Source of the DNA: Leptodontidium sp. MPI-SDFR-AT-0119
Lineage: Eukaryota; Ascomycota; Leotiomycetes; Helotiales; Leptodontidiaceae
Length of the DNA stretch: 64,000 bases
Direction of reading: 5' to 3'
NCBI GenBank assembly: GCA_020726505.1
Contig: JAHLEZ010000001.1
Location: 2,046,001-2,110,000 of the forward strand
Position numbers and translations under genes: made by a program. Positions 47,832 to 59,118 of this stretch are shown here, piece by piece. The notes under the pieces were generated by a model, which did not search any database, was not told the origin of the DNA, and was given only the letters and a program-made list of their open reading frames with translations. Every line of letters starts with the position of its first letter. Within the stretch, counting starts at the first letter, position 1.

Positions 47832-50800
47832 CTCGTCAATGAACCAACCTCTTACCAGACTTCCATATTGTGAGAGTGTAGATGTAGATGTACAATTATT
47901 AGGATGGTCGTCTGGAGAATTTCAATTCACCGTATGAGGGGGGATTGTGGAAGAAGGGAATATGAGAAGTGACGAGAACTGCAGATGTACTGGGGAAGTA
48001 ATTTCGAAATCTGCCACTGGTTCTGCATCGTACAGAAAGTACATGTGTTGATAAAACTATTGAGGAAAGAGCCAATAGAGAAACTAAGTGGCTTGAACTT
48101 CCTATCCAACTCCAAAGTGAATTTGAAGGAAACTTAAACTTTCCTCTGCTAAGGTATAACCTCATTTTAGACAATGGCATTTCACATGTACGAAGTATAG
48201 AAGTTGTATATTGGCTGATAGCACTCATGTCCACGTAGGGGAGCGCAGATATGTGCGAGGCTAGACAAGAGGGGGTTCTGTGAGATCAAGTGGACAGACG
48301 TGACAGCCACAGAATCCGCTCTTATGAGGCCTATATATAAATGTCTTAGATGACATCAAGAGTGAAGAGAGGATCGCTCTGCTCTATCAGAATTCGCAGT
48401 ACACCTAGAGGAGGTATAGACCCCAGAGGTCGGTCATTGATGAGAAACGTGGTGTGCCTGGCATGTGACATTCGCAAAACGTGACCTTATACGAAATCCA
48501 TCAAATTTCCAAGGTTGTTTCCCTCGCCACCAAAGAAAGCCACGGTCAAGTCTCTACGAGAAATAAACAGTCTCAAATCTAGCCACATATACCTAGGTAA
48601 ATCCACCATGCGAAGTCCAGAAGAATATTTCTTCACCACACTCACCGAGAAATGAAGATTTCCAATCCTCAATCCTCACATGTCTGAAAGAGGAAGTCGG
48701 TAACCCGCCACCTTGGACCCATACTACTAGAAACCTATCCACTCTCTAATCGGTCAAGAATCAACCGCCCAAACGCAATCCACTTCGACCCCACATCCAA
48801 CCTTGCCTTACCGAGCATTCTTCCAATCCGGTTGGTCGAGAGTACGATTGGTTGATAATACGAAGCTGCACTGCGAACGGAGAAAAGTGTTGCATGGCAT
48901 GGCACAGCCTTACCTTTACACTTCCTCCTGCGTCGTTGTCCTGTAGGAGGGTGATCCACTCCCCTCCCCTTCCCTCCCCTTCCCTGGCAGGAGTTCAAGA
49001 TCGGTAACTTAAAGGAGGAAAAAGATGGGTAGGTATTGTACAGTATTGTAGGTGAGACATCCCAACGCTTGCGGGAGCAGGATAGGGCAGGCCAAGACAA
49101 GACACGATAGGGCAAAATAGGGCAGGGCGTGGTCTAGTGAACCACTTGACGATGATGATGATGACCAGGGTGGAGGGAGAGAGGGCGAGATGTCGTAGGG
49201 CTGGCGAGTAGGCAATGAGGGATTTCTGAATAGCTGGCTGGGGTTACAGTATGGGCATTTGAAGTCGTTCAGCGCGTCAAGGGTTTGGATGTATAATCTG
49301 TGGAGGACTGGGCAGGTTTGTGTCTGCGCCATGCCCATGCTATGCAGGAGTTGAGGGGAGGGGGGGGAGAGAGGTTATTGTTGCACAGGAGCAGGAGCCT
49401 GCTCGGTGGATCTGGATCTAGACCTGGAACTGAATTACTGTTGCTGTTGTTTGAGAGGACAGATGTCTGGTATGGATGGAGTATGGGCTGCGGCAGTCGT
49501 TAGTCGTGACGGGAGTGACTCCTGGTGTATGGAACAGAATATGGCACTAGTGGGAAGGCAGGCGAAGGGGAAAGGGGGAAGGGCAAAAGGCGAAGGAGGA
49601 GAAGGAGAAGGAAAGGCAAAGGGCATGCATGCATGCATGTGTGGATAGGATCATCCAGGTATGACGATTTGAGAAACACTATTCCTGCAGCCCTGCGGCG
49701 TGGGGTAGTAGCGTAGTATTTTGAGAGTTCTATCCTAGACATGGTCTGGAGTCTACGGAGGTAGTGTAATCTGGAGGAGTGGATTTATTGGGTATGAGAC
49801 AAGGCTTGGGGGTTTGCGGTTTTGAGTCTCAAGGTGACTGGAGTGACTGAGTGTGGGGAGTGCAAGCGTCGAGTCATCTTTTGATGCAAGTCTGCAAGAG
49901 AAAACAAAAGCGGGTGCTGATTGGAGGGAATAGACCAAGAGAGGAGTCACGAGAAGGGAGGGATCTTGCAAACGGGCATTTATCGTTTGCAGATTTGAGA
50001 TCTTGCATTTCGTGTTCGTAGGGCTACATTAGAGGGGTGGGTGTTGACGCAATGGTGCCGATGATGAGTTATTGATTTTGGTTACTGGATGGTCGGTTGG
50101 TTGGATGACTGACTGCCCAGGATAGAGAGCTGACGAGTTCCTGGTCTGGTGTGCTAAAGAAAAGAAGGGAAAAGAAGCTTCAAGCTTAAATGCAACGCCA
50201 AGGCTTGCAATCGTAGGTAGGTCAGGTTCCAATCAATGCTTCTGAGCGCGATACCTTACCAATAACGAAGCCAGGATCAGGATGCAGTACAAAACTTACC
50301 GCAAACGAACCACTTTGCACCTCTGCAAAGGATACCTATCGGTTCCCGATTTGGATGAGGTGCAATTGCAACCGCAACTGCATTTAACCCGATAGGAGGA
50401 GCGCGGGAAGGGAAAGGAAGCGTGACGAGAAACGTTGCAGGAGTCGTCAGTTTGCTCATTGCCAAGGGATGTGCTGACGAGGGCCCGCTCGTTCCCGCTT
50501 CTTAAGGTACTCGGTGTGGAGGGGTGTGATGTGTGTTCGGTCGGTCGGTCGGTAGGAACAGGAACAGGAACAGGAATAGGATAGGATAGGAATAGACAGG
50601 ATGCTTCCGGTAGGTAGGAAAGGTACTCAATTCTACATCCGTTACCGTGTTGTATGCATGCATGCAAAGGAAGGGCAATTTTTGCAGTGGGGTTGGAGTT
50701 GCGAAACTGCAAGAGTGCAAGCAAACAAGCAAGCAAGCAAGCAAACAAACACATGTTGCGTTCCACTCACTCACTGGACAAGGTTCTATTGCAATGCAAA

Positions 50801-52854
50801 TGCAGTGCAGTGCAGTACACGGTGAAGTGTTCACCGAGACCAGAAAAGAAAGAGAGAGAGTTGATAGGCCAATCTACGATTCATTTCGAACAGATCGTTT
50901 GATTGAGCAATTATTTCACGCAAAAAAATCAACAGAAAGCAAGCCAGCAACAGAGCAGGGCGCGGCGGTGGCTGAGCTCTCACAGGTGGATGCAGGACCG
51001 GACTCCACTCCAGTGTGTTCTGCCACAGATGAGGCTCATGATGATTGATTACTCTTCCTTCCTCGCTCCTTGTTTTCCTCGCCGCTTTGAACGTCTCTTC
51101 CCTGAGCCTCTCCAGTGAGCCGAGTTCCCTCTGCTCGGTGTTCGCTCAAGGAAATAGGAATGGGTCGGCACAACGGCAGGCCGTCTTACCCAAGCTATCG
51201 GGGTCGGCTGGTTATCGAATGATCTGCCTTTATCAGTTGGGACATGGATGATGTGCTCAAGGGGCCTCTCTCTCCACTACGGGTGCGTTTCCGATTTTTG
51301 ACGTACGGACACCAAACTATTTTGGTCTGTGCTGGGTGATTTGGTAAGCCACGTGAACACGAGGAGTTCCATCACGGGAAATACGCGGGATGGCGGAAGG
51401 TTATCTATCAATTGAGAAGTCACTTGAGGTGAGGTGAGTGAATTGTATACGATTCAGTCTCCTTCCGTAATCGAGACTTTCGTTTTCAACACTCGACAAC
51501 GGCAAGCATCAACAGCATCAAATCATTGTTTCAATTCGAAGGATCACATCACATCACATCACGAAAACGAGAGCAAACAAACATCCATCCTCTCGGTCCA
51601 TCATCCAACACCGACTGTACTTCGCCCCCACTAGCGTCTATCCCTTTCGCTTGACTCCATTCAGTCTAACTGGACAGACACCCTCCCCTGCTCGCCTTAA
51701 CCTTTCTTTCCCATTGGTTCCAGAGGAGGACAAGTATCCATATCCCCACTTCTTTTCTGGCTGCTCAGGGCGGCGGGCGAGATCCTCCTCTCGTCAATTT
51801 TTGACGCTTCCCTTCGCTTCTCGTTCCCATCCATGGCTGGCCCATCCCTCTCCTCCCCTGCCCAACCACCCCCCCATGCCAGGTCCAACTCCAACTCCAG
51901 GCAGCAGTCATGCACGGACTTCGCAAGGCTTTCTGCTTAGGCATACAACTCACTCACTCTCCAGGTCACTCACTCCACGACCTCACTCCTTCGCCTCCGC
52001 CTACCGACCCTCACTTCTCTCTCTACCTCTCTCCCAAACCTCGACTTCCTCGACCTTCCATCACCAACTTCACCCCCTTCTCTGGCCACGCATCCCTCTA
52101 CGCGTAGTCAATCTGTCCGCCCGCCCATTTCTAGTTCTGCCCTACTCTACTCTTTTCTCCCTCCCCAGGACTGCCATCGCCAGTTTCAGAGATTCCCTCG
52201 TACCCTTATACTCCTGGCCTCGTCTCACCCTCCAGGCAGCAGCCAGCCTTACCTTCCACCATCCCCCCGCCCTCTTGCTCTGTCGTCCTCGTCTCTTCTT
52301 CTAAGCCTCCATTCCTCGACGACGATAACGGCGGCTGCAAATCGACTGCAAAGTGAATACTATCCCACTTCAACTCTAGCAAACCAAAGCAAACATTTCG
52401 CCCCTCGGATCCGAACGATTGCTTCGAGACTCGCTGTGAGTTTGGACTTTGGTGCGAGTCTGAATCGTATGCTTCCCCTTTTCTTCTTGTGTCCCCTCTC
52501 GTTCTCTCCTCTCCTCTCCTCTCCCCGCAGTCGTCACTCATCGGTCAATCAACTGGAGAACGGGGAGGCCCATCGCCCATTGGCAAATCAGCCCGATATA
52601 TACACGTCGATTTGAATAGCTTCATCGGCCAGCCGGCCAGTCCGCATCGGGTCGAATTGGACTTTCCGGTCCTTGACTCAATTGGGCTGTGACTCACCTA
52701 GCTTGCTGCATGAATTCAGGATCACATCCAAGGACTCGAGGACCAAGGCTAATCATATCCCAGTCCCGCGCAGTAAACCAACAGATCAATCAGACCAGAC
52801 CAGACCACACTTGATCTGCTTTCTGCCCTCTGCTCCCACCCCTGACCACCCACC
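47832..52854. other. 5-kb gene-poor, pyrimidine-rich region upstream of the C2H2 gene
   Basis: No gene is supported. One 61-codon minus-strand frame (48487-48672) looks somewhat protein-like but has no context. Repeats include a C-rich tract at 48957-48986 (G4 on the minus strand), CATG runs at 49624-49639 and 50654-50665, CGGT units near 50535-50552, AGGAAC units near 50554-50574, and CAAG units near 50719-50745. From about 51600 to 52550 the plus strand is strongly C/T-rich, as in long fungal 5' UTRs and promoters. Confidence 0.5.
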
Positions 52855-55470
52855 ATGTCGTTCAACCACCCGCGCCGAACTACAAAGACCACATCGTCTG
52901 CTCTGACTCCCACCTCGTCGAGTGTGTCAGGCCGTCCCACCGTTAATACCAACATGTCCCTTCGCAAAGGAGCAACCTTCCACTCTCCTCACAGTCCTGA
53001 GCGTGAACTGCCTCATCACTTCAAGGTCCCTTCACTCCCTCGTCGCTCCCAAACAACACTCGAGGATGTTGTTGACGCCCACAAACGTCGTGTCGCCTTA
53101 ACTCTTGGAGACATTGATCGCGGTCTATCAGCAATCGAGGATCGCTCCCCCACCACTACCAGACAATCCTTCCCAGACGAGGCCAACCCCGTTCCCCAAG
53201 GGTTCCTCGATCACACCGTCGGTTCACCGACAACCAAATCATACGGACCAACCATGGCAGGTGTCATGGACCAGGAGCCTGCCGTGAGCAGACGCTCCCT
53301 TCGTCCTCGCCATAACCGTCGTCCATCCAGATACTCCGACAGCGGACTGGGATCCTCAATCGGCTCGAGTTCTGGAAAGAAGGCTGCAGACACCCAACCA
53401 ACTAGCGTCTCTGATGACCACTGCGCCAAGTCAATCGTTGCAGCTTCAGCTATAACTAGATCTGCTGCTGCCCATTCCTCAACAATCGAGAGTCTTCCCA
53501 GACTCAGTGTTCGTGCAAGCAACCGCATCCACGAGCATATCCTGCGACCTCTTCTCGCCAAAGCCTCCTTGAAGGACTTCCACCCAATTGTGAAAGACTG
53601 CCCCAGAAGGATCCACGGTAAGGAGATAGTATGTCTTCGTGATCTCGAGAAGACTCTGATTTTTATGGCACCCGTAAGTGAAACCCAAGATGATGTTGTA
53701 GGGGGAGTTGCTCACTGGTTTTCGCGTTTGAAGGAGAGAACCAAGACTGCCGCCTTGTATCTCGATTTCTGCCTGACGTCAATCCGGTGCATCCAAGCGA
53801 CTGTCGAATTTCTCAGCGACCGCGAACAAACCCGTCCACACGACCGCCCGTATACTAACGGATATTTCGTCGATCTCGTGGATCAGATCAAGCAGTACGC
53901 CCAGCAGGTCCAGGCCGCCAAAGAGAAGGAAGAGAAAGGAGAGAAGATAGGCGAGATGGATCCAGAGTCGTATGTTCACCTTCTCCTCCCAGCCTTGCGT
54001 CGCTTCGATAGTGAATCTGGCGGGCGTGACTCACCAGCCTTACCCTCTCGATATCTCATAAGAACAACCTTTGCTGACCCTCCTCGAAACAGAACCGATG
54101 AAGTTAAGCTTCACGGAGGGCTTACCAAGAACGGACGTCCAGCAGAGCTCGTACGAGTCAAGAAGAACGGTAAAGCCATCTCCATCGCTACTGGTCTCCC
54201 AGTCGATATCGAAGAGGATAGCAAGGACGCCATGCGATTCAAGCGATCTTTGAGTGAGGAGGCCGAAGAAGACGAGTCGATCTTGCGCTCGATGGCCCGC
54301 CGCAAGAGATCTGCCTCAGCAGCAGAGCTCGCACCCAAGCGCTGCCGTGAGCCTGGATGTGACAAGGAGTTCAAGCGCCCTTGTGATCTGACCAAGCACG
54401 AGAAGACCCACTCTCGACCTTGGAAGTGCCCAGTTGAGTCCTGCAAATATCACGAGTATGGCTGGCCTACCGAGAAGGAGATGGACAGACATCACAACGA
54501 TAAGCACTCTTCCGCTCCCCCTCTCTACGAGTGCCTCTTCAAGCCCTGCCCATACCGATCCAAGCGTGAATCAAACTGCAAGCAGCACATGGAGAAGGCT
54601 CACAACTGGACCTACGTTCGATCCAAGAACAACGGTAAGAACCGTGACAAGGCATCCGCCACAACAAGCACCAACCCAAACACTGGCTTGCCTACTCCCA
54701 CCATCACCAACATGCACACCCCAAGCAGTGATGGAAACGCTGTTGCCACTCCCGAGGAAGATGACATGATGACTGGTTACGATGGCTCGGTCTTCGAACC
54801 TCAGAGCCACTTGGATTTCCCAATCTACCCATCCGACGAGGAGATGTTTGCTCCTGGTCATCAGCTGACTCTGGACTATTCGCCCGTTTCTGAGCCTCTC
54901 AACTCGAACTCTTCTACTGGTCAATCTCCCTTCATGGGCGCTAATGGCCTTGAGGATCAATTCAGCAGCAACTTTGATACCTTCCAACCAAACGGAAATG
55001 CAGATTTCAACCTCTTTGACAACGAAGATCTTTATTCTGCTCGAGTTCAACTTCCTCCCACCCCATCTCATGACATCTTCAACTCCATGGGTCAATTCGA
55101 GACCTCGGGAATGCCCTTCAACAATCCCATGCCACAGATCTCCCCTGTAGGCCACGGAAACACCATGCTCTACACCCCGACGTCTCTCTGTGAACTTGAC
55201 GAAGGCTTCGAGGATTTCGTTCCTAGCAACTGCAACCTCGGCAATGACTTCCAACTTTTCCCCAGCTCCACTGGTGGGACTATTGCCAGTTCCGCACCGA
55301 GTGCTCTCTTTGGGGAGATCCCAAACCCAATGAACAATTTCGCTGGCGCCTCGGCACAGCAGTTGCTGGATTTCTACGCTGCTAGCACAGCTGCGGTTAC
55401 CGGCAATGTTAATTTGGGAATGGACTGGGCATTGGACGACCAATTCAACAACGGTTACCGATCACAATGA
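52855..55470 (+). CDS. C2H2 zinc-finger transcription factor
   Basis: The frame encodes up to 871 aa from MSFNHPRRTTKTTSS. A 60-nt stop-free segment at 53674-53733 (gtaagt ... aag) inside a conserved helical block (DLEKTLIFMAP | ERTKTAALYLDFCLTSIRC) is probably an in-frame intron; its removal gives 851 aa. The conserved central region (about residues 225-350) precedes three to four fingers: CREPGCDKEFKRPCDLTKHEKTH, a C-x4-C finger ending EKEMDRHHNDKH, and YECLFKPCPYRSKRESNCKQHMEKAH, then 'YVRSKNNGK'. The acidic, Asn/Ser-rich C-terminus looks like an activation domain. The finger block is widely conserved in Pezizomycotina, but I know no firm name. Confidence 0.9.
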   Translation: MSFNHPRRTTKTTSSALTPTSSSVSGRPTVNTNMSLRKGATFHSPHSPERELPHHFKVPSLPRRSQTTLEDVVDAHKRRVALTLGDIDRGLSAIEDRSPTTTRQSFPDEANPVPQGFLDHTVGSPTTKSYGPTMAGVMDQEPAVSRRSLRPRHNRRPSRYSDSGLGSSIGSSSGKKAADTQPTSVSDDHCAKSIVAASAITRSAAAHSSTIESLPRLSVRASNRIHEHILRPLLAKASLKDFHPIVKDCPRRIHGKEIVCLRDLEKTLIFMAPVSETQDDVVGGVAHWFSRLKERTKTAALYLDFCLTSIRCIQATVEFLSDREQTRPHDRPYTNGYFVDLVDQIKQYAQQVQAAKEKEEKGEKIGEMDPESYVHLLLPALRRFDSESGGRDSPALPSRYLIRTTFADPPRNRTDEVKLHGGLTKNGRPAELVRVKKNGKAISIATGLPVDIEEDSKDAMRFKRSLSEEAEEDESILRSMARRKRSASAAELAPKRCREPGCDKEFKRPCDLTKHEKTHSRPWKCPVESCKYHEYGWPTEKEMDRHHNDKHSSAPPLYECLFKPCPYRSKRESNCKQHMEKAHNWTYVRSKNNGKNRDKASATTSTNPNTGLPTPTITNMHTPSSDGNAVATPEEDDMMTGYDGSVFEPQSHLDFPIYPSDEEMFAPGHQLTLDYSPVSEPLNSNSSTGQSPFMGANGLEDQFSSNFDTFQPNGNADFNLFDNEDLYSARVQLPPTPSHDIFNSMGQFETSGMPFNNPMPQISPVGHGNTMLYTPTSLCELDEGFEDFVPSNCNLGNDFQLFPSSTGGTIASSAPSALFGEIPNPMNNFAGASAQQLLDFYAASTAAVTGNVNLGMDWALDDQFNNGYRSQ

Positions 55471-56632
55471 TCGGCCCAACTTCGAGGCGAATGAAAGCTG
55501 AGGGCACAGAGATGAGTGCTAGCTGGACTGGTGGAAGCTGTTAGCCGTCAGGCATGAAACCGACGTCATATATACAAAACAACACAACACGAACAGAGAA
55601 GAAACTACAGAATTTGTGAGATTAGCACGGCGTTATTACTCATTTTCCTGTCTCTTTTTCTTTTCTGAGCAGAAGCGGAAGCATAATTGGCGGAGCGGAG
55701 CACAGAACACGACTTTACGATAGATGGGATTGGTGGGGTATGGTTGGGGGGATCTCGACGGGGTTAGATAGCTAGCTTGTTGTTGTCATCATCAGCTTTG
55801 CTTTCTTGACTCCGGGGATTGGATGGTGGGATGGGATGCGATCAGATGATTGGTGAACCCCCTTTATGTATGCTTTTTTGGGACCGGCGATCGATCATTC
55901 GTCTTTATTTGACTGGCATATTGGGACATGCGATGGGATATGGATGGGAGAAGAATGGGAGATAGATCTCGCACGCATCACTTCACATCGGGAAAGCTGG
56001 ATAGCTAGCTAGTTAGTTGGGTTATGACAGGAATGCAAAGCACCTCACAACTCAAAACGTCGTCTCTTCCGCTCACTCTTGTCGTCTGTTCTTGTGATGA
56101 CATGCGCATGGATGAGTGTTCGTCTCTTGTATATATCCATCTGCCCAGGAATGGCAAGTACAAGTAAACAATGATGAGCAAGTATATCTACGAGTCTTCA
56201 CCTCGGGCACTTCATGATTACAAAAATCATGCCACAACCATCCTCCTGTCTCCTGTTGCCAGAATGACAAGAAAAGTAAAACTGGTAGATACCTAGCCCT
56301 ACTTTACTTGTCCAGTCTACCTATCTCATGTTCTCTCTCACTCATAGCATTCACTTAATTTTCACTATTACATAAGTCCACCCCACCACCCACACCCATC
56401 CAGTTAATTCTTTTCCAGTTAACGGGAGAATACCGCCACCTCCACCTCCACCTCCATCAAAAGCTAGAAAGAAGTATAGGAAAAATGGTAAGTAAGTAGT
56501 TGGGTAGTGCTTTTAGCTACATGTACATTGCTATGTTTCATGTTTTTCGTATTTATATATATATATTATCTATCTAGTCTTACGTGAATTTAATTCACAT
56601 ATAGTACTTACTTGAGAGTCGGAGTCGGAGTT

Positions 56633-56681
56633 GAAGTTTGAAGTTTGAAGTTTGAAGTTTGAAGTTTGAAGTTTGAAGTTT
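56633..56681 (+). repeat. (GAAGTTT)7 heptamer minisatellite
   Basis: Seven perfect 7-nt units with a diverged eighth unit (GAATTTC) after them. Confidence 0.97.
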
Positions 56682-56917
56682 GAATTTCAAAGTCGGATAA
56701 TTTAAGTCGCTTATTTGCATGCGAGTAAAGGAGGGCTATTGCATATATATACTTTTCTCACCTCACCTCACCTCATATTATCTTATCGTATCTCACTTTG
56801 ACTTGGGTCTGGCTTGGCTTGTAGAGTATTTTAGTACGGTAAGGTGCGGAGCTGCTCAGAGACTCATGTGGGAATGAGTGAGTTCTCGTTGGTGGGTTTT
56901 AGCTTCCTTGCTTAGAT

Positions 56918-57037
56918 GGGGGGAGGGAGGGAGGGAGAACGTCGTTCCTGAGCGAGAATATTTTCTTTCGAGGCGTGAGGTGGAGGGGGGCGTTGGGGTG
57001 AGGGGTTTGTGGGGGGAGTGGGAGGAGTGGGAGGGGT
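56918..57037 (+). other. G-quadruplex-prone cluster
   Basis: GGGGGG-A-GGG-A-GGG-A-GGG at 56918-56935 meets the strict G4 rule. A second set of six runs of 3-6 G follows at 56983-57037. Confidence 0.65.
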
Positions 57038-57153
57038 TAAGCGAGATGTAAACATGTATATTAGTTTCGTCGTTCATGTCTCAACCTTGAAGGTGATTCA
57101 ATTGAAGGATCAATTAATCTTCTTAAAAATAGAACTAAGCCCTCCCTAACCAC

Positions 57154-57196
57154 GAGAAAATATCGCTCACGGAGCGTAGTGAGCCTTAATATTCTC
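57154..57196. repeat. imperfect inverted repeat
   Basis: Arms gagaaaatatcgctcac and gtgagccttaatattctc are near reverse complements around an 8-nt spacer. No flanking target duplication is visible. It could be the relic of a miniature element or a terminator-like hairpin. Confidence 0.5.
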
Positions 57197-57416
57197 GCTA
57201 ATCTTCATGTGTCTCACGCTTTCAACGCTTCACAACTGGGTTGTGCGACTCCAAGTCAGACTCAAGTTTAAATAAAGTTAGCTCTCAAATTAAAACTGAC
57301 TCTTGTCGAGCTACAAATTTAAATCACACTCAGCTCGTATTGCTAGGCTATATACGATCTTGCTACGGTACTGAGACTAGCAACCTCTAGCAACCTTCGA
57401 CACGATCAGTCATTGA

Positions 57417-58274
57417 TCAACCTTCCAATAACCTCCCCTCCTCCTCAAGCTTTCTATCATTCCTCCTCATCTCTAATCTTTCTAACATACCTAAAAGAGC
57501 CGGCAAGAACGCCTCACTCTCCGCTTCAAACCCCTGATGATGTCCCGGCACCGTCTCCCTCAAACACCCCAACACCCTCTCCTGCTCGTACGTCGTCCTA
57601 GCAAAAAACTCCTCCCCACTCCTCTCCCCAGTCATAATCCCCACACTCGTCCCCTGCTCCTTAATCCTCTCAAAATCCGTATTCCAAAACGTGCCCACCA
57701 GGAACTCATTCTCAAAGAAATTCACCGGGTTCGTCTCTTCCGGGGGCGGAAACTGTGGCAAGCTCGGATCACTCATCACAGCGAATCGTCTCCCCCAATG
57801 CGCGTTAACCGCCTCCTGACCTTGCGTCTTGTAGATATTATACGTCTCGAAGAGATCTTCCGTTAGCGCTTTCTTATCCGGTAAGAGTTGCACCGTAGGA
57901 GCCTCATGACAGATCAAATGATCCACCACATCAGGATAATCGCACGCGAGTTGAAAACCTAGGACACCACCCAGACTACTCCCGAAGACGATGGATTTCT
58001 CATACCCCATCGCTTTTATCACGGCCAGAACGTCGCGCGCTTGTTGGTATGGGTTGAGGATCTTGTTGACTTGGACTTGGCTGGAGGACATCTGGCGCCG
58101 ATCGAATGTCACGCAGGTGTATTTTGAGGAGAGGAGGGCCATGAGGGGGTTGTATTGACGGCCGTGGCCATTGCCGCCTGGGATGAAGGCTATGAGGGGT
58201 CCGCTGCCTTGGTACCAGTATTTGAGATTGCAGTCTTCGTTTGAGACTGTGCTGTGGGTTACTTTTGATGCCAT
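57417..58274 (-). CDS. alpha/beta hydrolase
   Basis: A single exon of 285 aa starting MASKVTHSTVSNEDCNLKYW. The fold is clear: an oxyanion-hole strand LIAFIPGGNGHGRQYN, a strand-turn YTCVTFDRRQMSSSQ, the nucleophile elbow FGSSLGGVLGF (GxSxG), and a C-terminal catalytic His in VPGHHQGFEAESEAF. Asp in the SVGIMTGERSGE region is not obvious, so the acid residue is uncertain. There is no signal peptide, so it is probably cytosolic. Substrate unknown. Confidence 0.9.
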   Translation of the reverse strand: MASKVTHSTVSNEDCNLKYWYQGSGPLIAFIPGGNGHGRQYNPLMALLSSKYTCVTFDRRQMSSSQVQVNKILNPYQQARDVLAVIKAMGYEKSIVFGSSLGGVLGFQLACDYPDVVDHLICHEAPTVQLLPDKKALTEDLFETYNIYKTQGQEAVNAHWGRRFAVMSDPSLPQFPPPEETNPVNFFENEFLVGTFWNTDFERIKEQGTSVGIMTGERSGEEFFARTTYEQERVLGCLRETVPGHHQGFEAESEAFLPALLGMLERLEMRRNDRKLEEEGRLLEG

Positions 58275-59118
58275 CTTTCGTAGGATGTCAAATAGAGAGC
58301 TTGGAGAAATTTGAGATGGGAATGAGCGTTTTGTGTTTTTTTTCCCTCGTAGATACTGTTATTTTGGTGGGAGGTATTTCTTGAGTTATATCATATATGA
58401 ACCATGCGGAGGGCCCCTGTCTGTTTTGGTGGAGACCTGCATCTCGTGTACTGGATAAATAGAATCTCACCAGATTGGTAAGCCTCTATTGAATATAACC
58501 AGGAAGCACCGGCGAGGAGTCATGGTTGTCATTTTGAGATGTATACTTTTCTCACGTCGGTGTCGCATTTGGTATGGATGGATTAGAATGAGCGAATCCT
58601 CTACTCTGATTCGTATTGCTCGACTTGAAACTTTTGAGGCTGTACGGAGGAGCCAGAAATACAAAAGTAGGCTCTTGAGATAGCACGATGTAGCAAGGAA
58701 GACGGAAAGAGAAGATCTTCTGGAGAAATCAGGACGGCGTAAAGTTGATCCGATTATCTACAGACTGTTCCAAGAAACATACTTGGATGGAACTCAAACA
58801 AAGGTAGCAGTTAGCAACCTAGATACTTCCAAATCAGTCATTTCAGCAACCACTTTCCTGTGAAGACCTATGAGGTTGTCACTTACCTTTGCGAGAAGAA
58901 GGAGGGGTACATTGAAACCTAGAGCACAATCACATAGATTTGAGAGATGCCAAATTTGGAAGATGCAATATATTTTCTGTTCAGAATCCCAAAGTTCCGA
59001 ACAACTTGGGAAAAAATACTTGGAATACAACTGCCAGCGAAAGATAGCGATGATGAAAGGTGCCTTTCAAACTATGCTCGCTTAGCAATGGATCCAAACA
59101 AAATATTTGCGAAAACGC
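58275..59118. other. intergenic region, nothing supported
   Basis: A plus-strand frame from 58947 (MPNLEDAIYFLFRIPKF) reads somewhat like protein, but it overlaps the 3' end of the minus-strand gene and has no known relative. Confidence 0.35.

Larger units (their letters stand above)
55471..57416. other. 1.9-kb intergenic region with heptamer repeat and G-rich DNA
   Basis: No gene is visible. It contains (GAAGTTT)7, two G-quadruplex-type clusters on the plus strand (56918-56935 and 56983-57037), an imperfect inverted repeat (57154-57196) and an AT-rich tail to about 57370. Confidence 0.55.

Noticed and set aside
51651..52304. 217-codon plus-strand open frame upstream of the C2H2 gene
   Set aside because: Composition (Ser, Pro, Leu, His) reflects the C/T-rich strand; more likely leader or promoter DNA.
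54571..55443. 290-codon minus-strand open frame
   Set aside because: Shadow of the C2H2 gene, which has clear zinc fingers on the plus strand.
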